Source: an uncultured Bacteroidales bacterium (GTDB lineage: Bacteria; Bacteroidota; Bacteroidia; Bacteroidales; UBA4417). From it: a DNA stretch of 32,932 nucleotides. The stretch is from the NCBI GenBank assembly GCA_937965665.1, contig CALCJE010000275.1, positions 1 through 32,932 on the forward strand. Direction: 5' to 3'. The translations under genes and the position numbers were made by a program. Each line of letters begins with the position of its first letter. The stretch's first letter is position 1. The notes beneath the pieces are model-generated. The model did not search any database, was not told the DNA's origin, and saw only the letters and a list, made by a program, of their open reading frames with translations. Below, piece after piece: positions 31,031-32,932 of this stretch.

Positions 31031-32272
31031 CTACTTATTTGAAACTATCTTGTAAACCTTGTCTCTCCTACGTACTGTCCTTGAAACAGGGAATGTAGGA
31101 TCATCGCCTTTTACAGCTATCTTGCAGGGCTGCTCGTTTTTAACCAGGCCTGTAACCACCGCTTCGTAAACGCCGGTTGTTGGTCCTATAATTTCAATCC
31201 GGTCGCCATTGCAAATTTCGTGAGAGTCCAAACGAATATGGGCAATGCCTGATTTTGCAAAATAATTGGCTACAATCCCTACATAAATTTTCTTTGTTGT
31301 TGCCAGCGATCCATGTACAGGCGACCATTCGCCCAGTTTACGCCCCAGGTAGTAGCCTTCCCAGAAACCGCGGTTGTAAACCGTCGCCAGTTCTTTATCC
31401 CAACGTTCAACATTTTCGGGTGTAAATTCGCCGTTGTAATAAGCACTCACTGCTTCGCTGTAACAACGGGTAACGGTTTTTACATATTCGGGTGAGCGGC
31501 CGCGACCTTCAATTTTAAGTACGGTAACACCTGCATCAAGCACCTTGTCGAGAATATGAATTGTTTTCAGGTCTTTGGGCGACATGATATATTCATTATC
31601 AATCTCCAGTTCGGTGTCGCTGTCTTTATCCTTTACGGTGTATGCGCGCCGGCAATCCTGCAGGCATGCACCCCGGTTAGCGGAAGTATTGTGGTTGTGC
31701 AGGCTCAGGTAACACTTACCACTTACGGCCATACATAAGGCGCCATGTACAAAAATCTCAATCCGCACCAGTCCGCCTTTCGGGCCGCGGATGTTCTGTT
31801 CCCTGATCTGGCGCGAAATGGCAGCCACCTGGTCGAGCGTAAGTTCGCGGGCAGTAACCATAACATCGGCATACCGCGAATAGAACTTTACAGCTGAGAT
31901 ATTGGTAATATTACACTGGGTTGAGATATGAATTTCCACGCCCTGCTCACGGGCATACTCAAGCACCGAAAGGTCAGATGCGATAATGGCTGTTACACCA
32001 TGAAGCTTGGCAGCATCGATGGTACGATGCACTTCTTCAATTTCATGATCTAAAATTACCGTGTTCATGGTAAGATAACTCTTTACGTTGAATTGCCGGC
32101 AGATGCGGGTAATTTTGGCCAGGTCGTCGAGCGTGAAGTTTACACTCGACCGGGCGCGCATATTCAGTTTGCCCACTCCAAAATATACCGAGCCGGCACC
32201 TCCTTGTATAGCAGCCATGAGCGACTCGTAGGAGCCGACCGGCGACATGATTTCTATATCCTGTAAAGGCAT
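31031..32272 (-). CDS. Peptidase U32 family protein, probable tRNA 5-hydroxyuridine synthesis protein (TrhP/YegQ-like)
   Basis: 413 residues from the Met at 32272 (M-P-L-Q-D-I-E-I-M-S-P-V-G-S-Y-E). The frame is open 20 codons further, to 32332, but a TACCTTTG promoter box (32294-32287) and the terminator T-run at 32337 lie inside or beside that extension, so the shorter start is preferred. The U32 signature E-I-F-V-H-G-A-L-C-M-A-V-S-G-K-C-Y-L-S is present, with the later C-L-Q-D-C-R-R cysteines. The C-terminal U32_C-like barrel (D-R-I-E-I-I-G-P-T-T-G) is typical of the YegQ/TrhP group, which makes 5-hydroxyuridine at tRNA position 34 from prephenate. True protease activity is unlikely. Confidence 0.85.
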   Translation of the reverse strand: MPLQDIEIMSPVGSYESLMAAIQGGAGSVYFGVGKLNMRARSSVNFTLDDLAKITRICRQFNVKSYLTMNTVILDHEIEEVHRTIDAAKLHGVTAIIASDLSVLEYAREQGVEIHISTQCNITNISAVKFYSRYADVMVTARELTLDQVAAISRQIREQNIRGPKGGLVRIEIFVHGALCMAVSGKCYLSLHNHNTSANRGACLQDCRRAYTVKDKDSDTELEIDNEYIMSPKDLKTIHILDKVLDAGVTVLKIEGRGRSPEYVKTVTRCYSEAVSAYYNGEFTPENVERWDKELATVYNRGFWEGYYLGRKLGEWSPVHGSLATTKKIYVGIVANYFAKSGIAHIRLDSHEICNGDRIEIIGPTTGVYEAVVTGLVKNEQPCKIAVKGDDPTFPVSRTVRRRDKVYKIVSNK

Positions 32273-32286
32273 TTTCAAAATTTGTG

Positions 32287-32294
32287 CAAAGGTA
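32287..32294 (-). promoter_or_regulatory. Bacteroidota -7 promoter box (TACCTTTG) for the U32 gene
   Basis: On the minus strand TACCTTTGCA exactly fits TAnnTTTG, the -7 element of the primary sigma factor in this phylum. A T-rich TTTC word about 22 bp upstream is a weak -33 match. Transcription would start near 32280, giving a very short leader before the ATG at 32272. Confidence 0.6.
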
Positions 32295-32336
32295 CAGGAT
32301 TTTCCGGTGCCCTCGGGAAAGAGCATCTTCATACGT

Positions 32337-32377
32337 AAAAAAGGGTTGGGGCTTCGCCTGCAGCGAAGCCCCGACCC
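32337..32377 (-). terminator. Intrinsic terminator of the cyclopropane-fatty-acid synthase gene
   Basis: 15-bp GC-rich stem (32343-32357 with 32363-32377, core GGGGCTTCGC, one G-T wobble) and a 5-nt loop. On the minus strand the stem is followed at once by six T (32342-32337). It lies 18 bp beyond the stop codon of the minus-strand synthase gene. Confidence 0.88.
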
Positions 32378-32395
32378 TGTCCTGTTTTTGTCATT

Positions 32396-32932
32396 TTAAC
32401 GCAGTGACCGGTATCCGTTCGGAAATCCTTCTTTTGAAAGAACTATCTGCCACAACTGGTTTTTACGGGCACGGAAACCTCCGGCAGCACCCAACAGGTA
32501 ATATTTCCACATCCGGAAAAACCGTTCATCGTAGGCCTGTTTTAATTCGGGCCAGGCGTTTTCGAAATTCTGATACCAGCACATAAGTGTCCGGTCGTAA
32601 TCGCATCCAAAGCTATGCCAGTCCTCCAGCATAAATAAATCACCGAAAGCCCGGGTAAGCTGCCGGGCCGAGGGCAGCCTCGAATTTGGAAAAATGTATT
32701 TCTCAGTCCATGGATCGGTGGTGAGAACCGACTGGTTTACCCCAATGGTTTGAAGCAGGAAAAGCCCGGCAGGTTTTAGTACCTGTTGAATTATCTGCAT
32801 AAAGGTACGGTAATTTTTATAGCCTACATGCTCAATCATACCCACAGAAACAGCCCGGTCATAAAGTCTTCCGGAAACCGGTGAAACCCCGGAATTCAAC
32901 TTCCGGTAGTCCATCAGTTCAATCTTTACATT
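32396..32932 (-). CDS. cfa: Cyclopropane-fatty-acyl-phospholipid synthase, C-terminal part
   Basis: The last 178 residues of an S-adenosylmethionine-dependent methyltransferase that adds a methylene bridge to unsaturated phospholipid chains at the inner membrane. The frame runs off the window edge (begins N-V-K-I-E-L-M-D-Y-R-K-L). Visible family marks are S-V-G-M-I-E-H-V-G-Y-K-N-Y, L-F-L-L-Q-T-I-G, W-T-E-K-Y-I-F-P-N-S-R-L-P-S, E-D-W-H-S-F-G-C-D-Y-D-R-T-L-M-C-W and F-R-M-W-K-Y-Y-L-L. The SAM-binding glycine loop lies outside the window. The C-terminus ends in the usual Q-L-W-Q-I-V-L-S-K block plus a short tail. Confidence 0.92.
   Translation of the reverse strand, partial: NVKIELMDYRKLNSGVSPVSGRLYDRAVSVGMIEHVGYKNYRTFMQIIQQVLKPAGLFLLQTIGVNQSVLTTDPWTEKYIFPNSRLPSARQLTRAFGDLFMLEDWHSFGCDYDRTLMCWYQNFENAWPELKQAYDERFFRMWKYYLLGAAGGFRARKNQLWQIVLSKEGFPNGYRSLR

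Overview
This window looks like the chromosome of an anaerobic or facultative member of the Bacteroidota (Bacteroidales-like). The signs are lipoproteins with short SSC or VSC lipoboxes, exported proteins whose signal peptides end in A-Q, outer-membrane barrels ending in Phe, an AT-rich intergenic background, few Shine-Dalgarno sequences, a TAnnTTTG-type promoter before the U32 gene, and a TPR/HisKA_3 kinase paired with a LuxR-type regulator. I see no rRNA, tRNA, CRISPR array, phage or complete insertion sequence. Genes run on the plus strand up to about 30.04 kb and on the minus strand after it.

Layout. 1-600: the 3' end of a REP-associated tyrosine transposase followed by a cluster of palindromic REP-like hairpins. 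797-8120: a six-gene run with an acetoacetyl-CoA thiolase, a short-chain 3-ketoacyl/3-hydroxyacyl reductase, a sodium:solute symporter, an acetyl-CoA hydrolase/transferase-family CoA-transferase, and two adjacent KAS III-fold enzymes with altered active sites. 8284-11456: a small lipoprotein, an outer-membrane barrel and a lipoprotein alpha/beta hydrolase. Together these genes could form one route from outside the cell to acetyl-CoA for a short hydroxy- or keto-acid (ester cleavage, outer-membrane passage, symport, CoA activation, oxidoreduction, thiolysis). That pathway is inferred. 11650-13086: an unrecognised helical-repeat protein.

13311-21528: a purine-catabolism type cluster, xdhC, xdhA, xdhB, ygeY, ygeW, in which the xanthine dehydrogenase genes overlap by ATGA. 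A DUF1016/YhcG-type PDDEXK nuclease gene sits between xdhB and ygeY. Its last 30 codons are cut off by an in-frame TAA, and the lost tail still reads through to a TGA that overlaps the ygeY start. The nuclease gene also carries two copies of a 21-bp near-palindrome. The cluster ends at a clear intrinsic terminator (21551-21591).

21741-24301: a TPR sensor kinase and its NarL/FixJ regulator. 24302-24734: a gene-free stretch rich in alternative RNA stems and TTCCGG palindromes. 24735-30043: four exported proteins (barrel, lipoprotein, beta-propeller with a TonB-like tail, eight-tag PQQ-like propeller). 30063-30101: a shared terminator between converging operons. Minus strand: PHP phosphatase, U32/TrhP-like protein, and the C-terminal part of a cyclopropane-fatty-acyl-phospholipid synthase.

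The least explained signals are the heptamer-periodic tracts in at least four intergenic gaps, the structured leader at 24487-24630, the nuclease gene with its stop codon and palindromes, and the paired KAS III-like enzymes.
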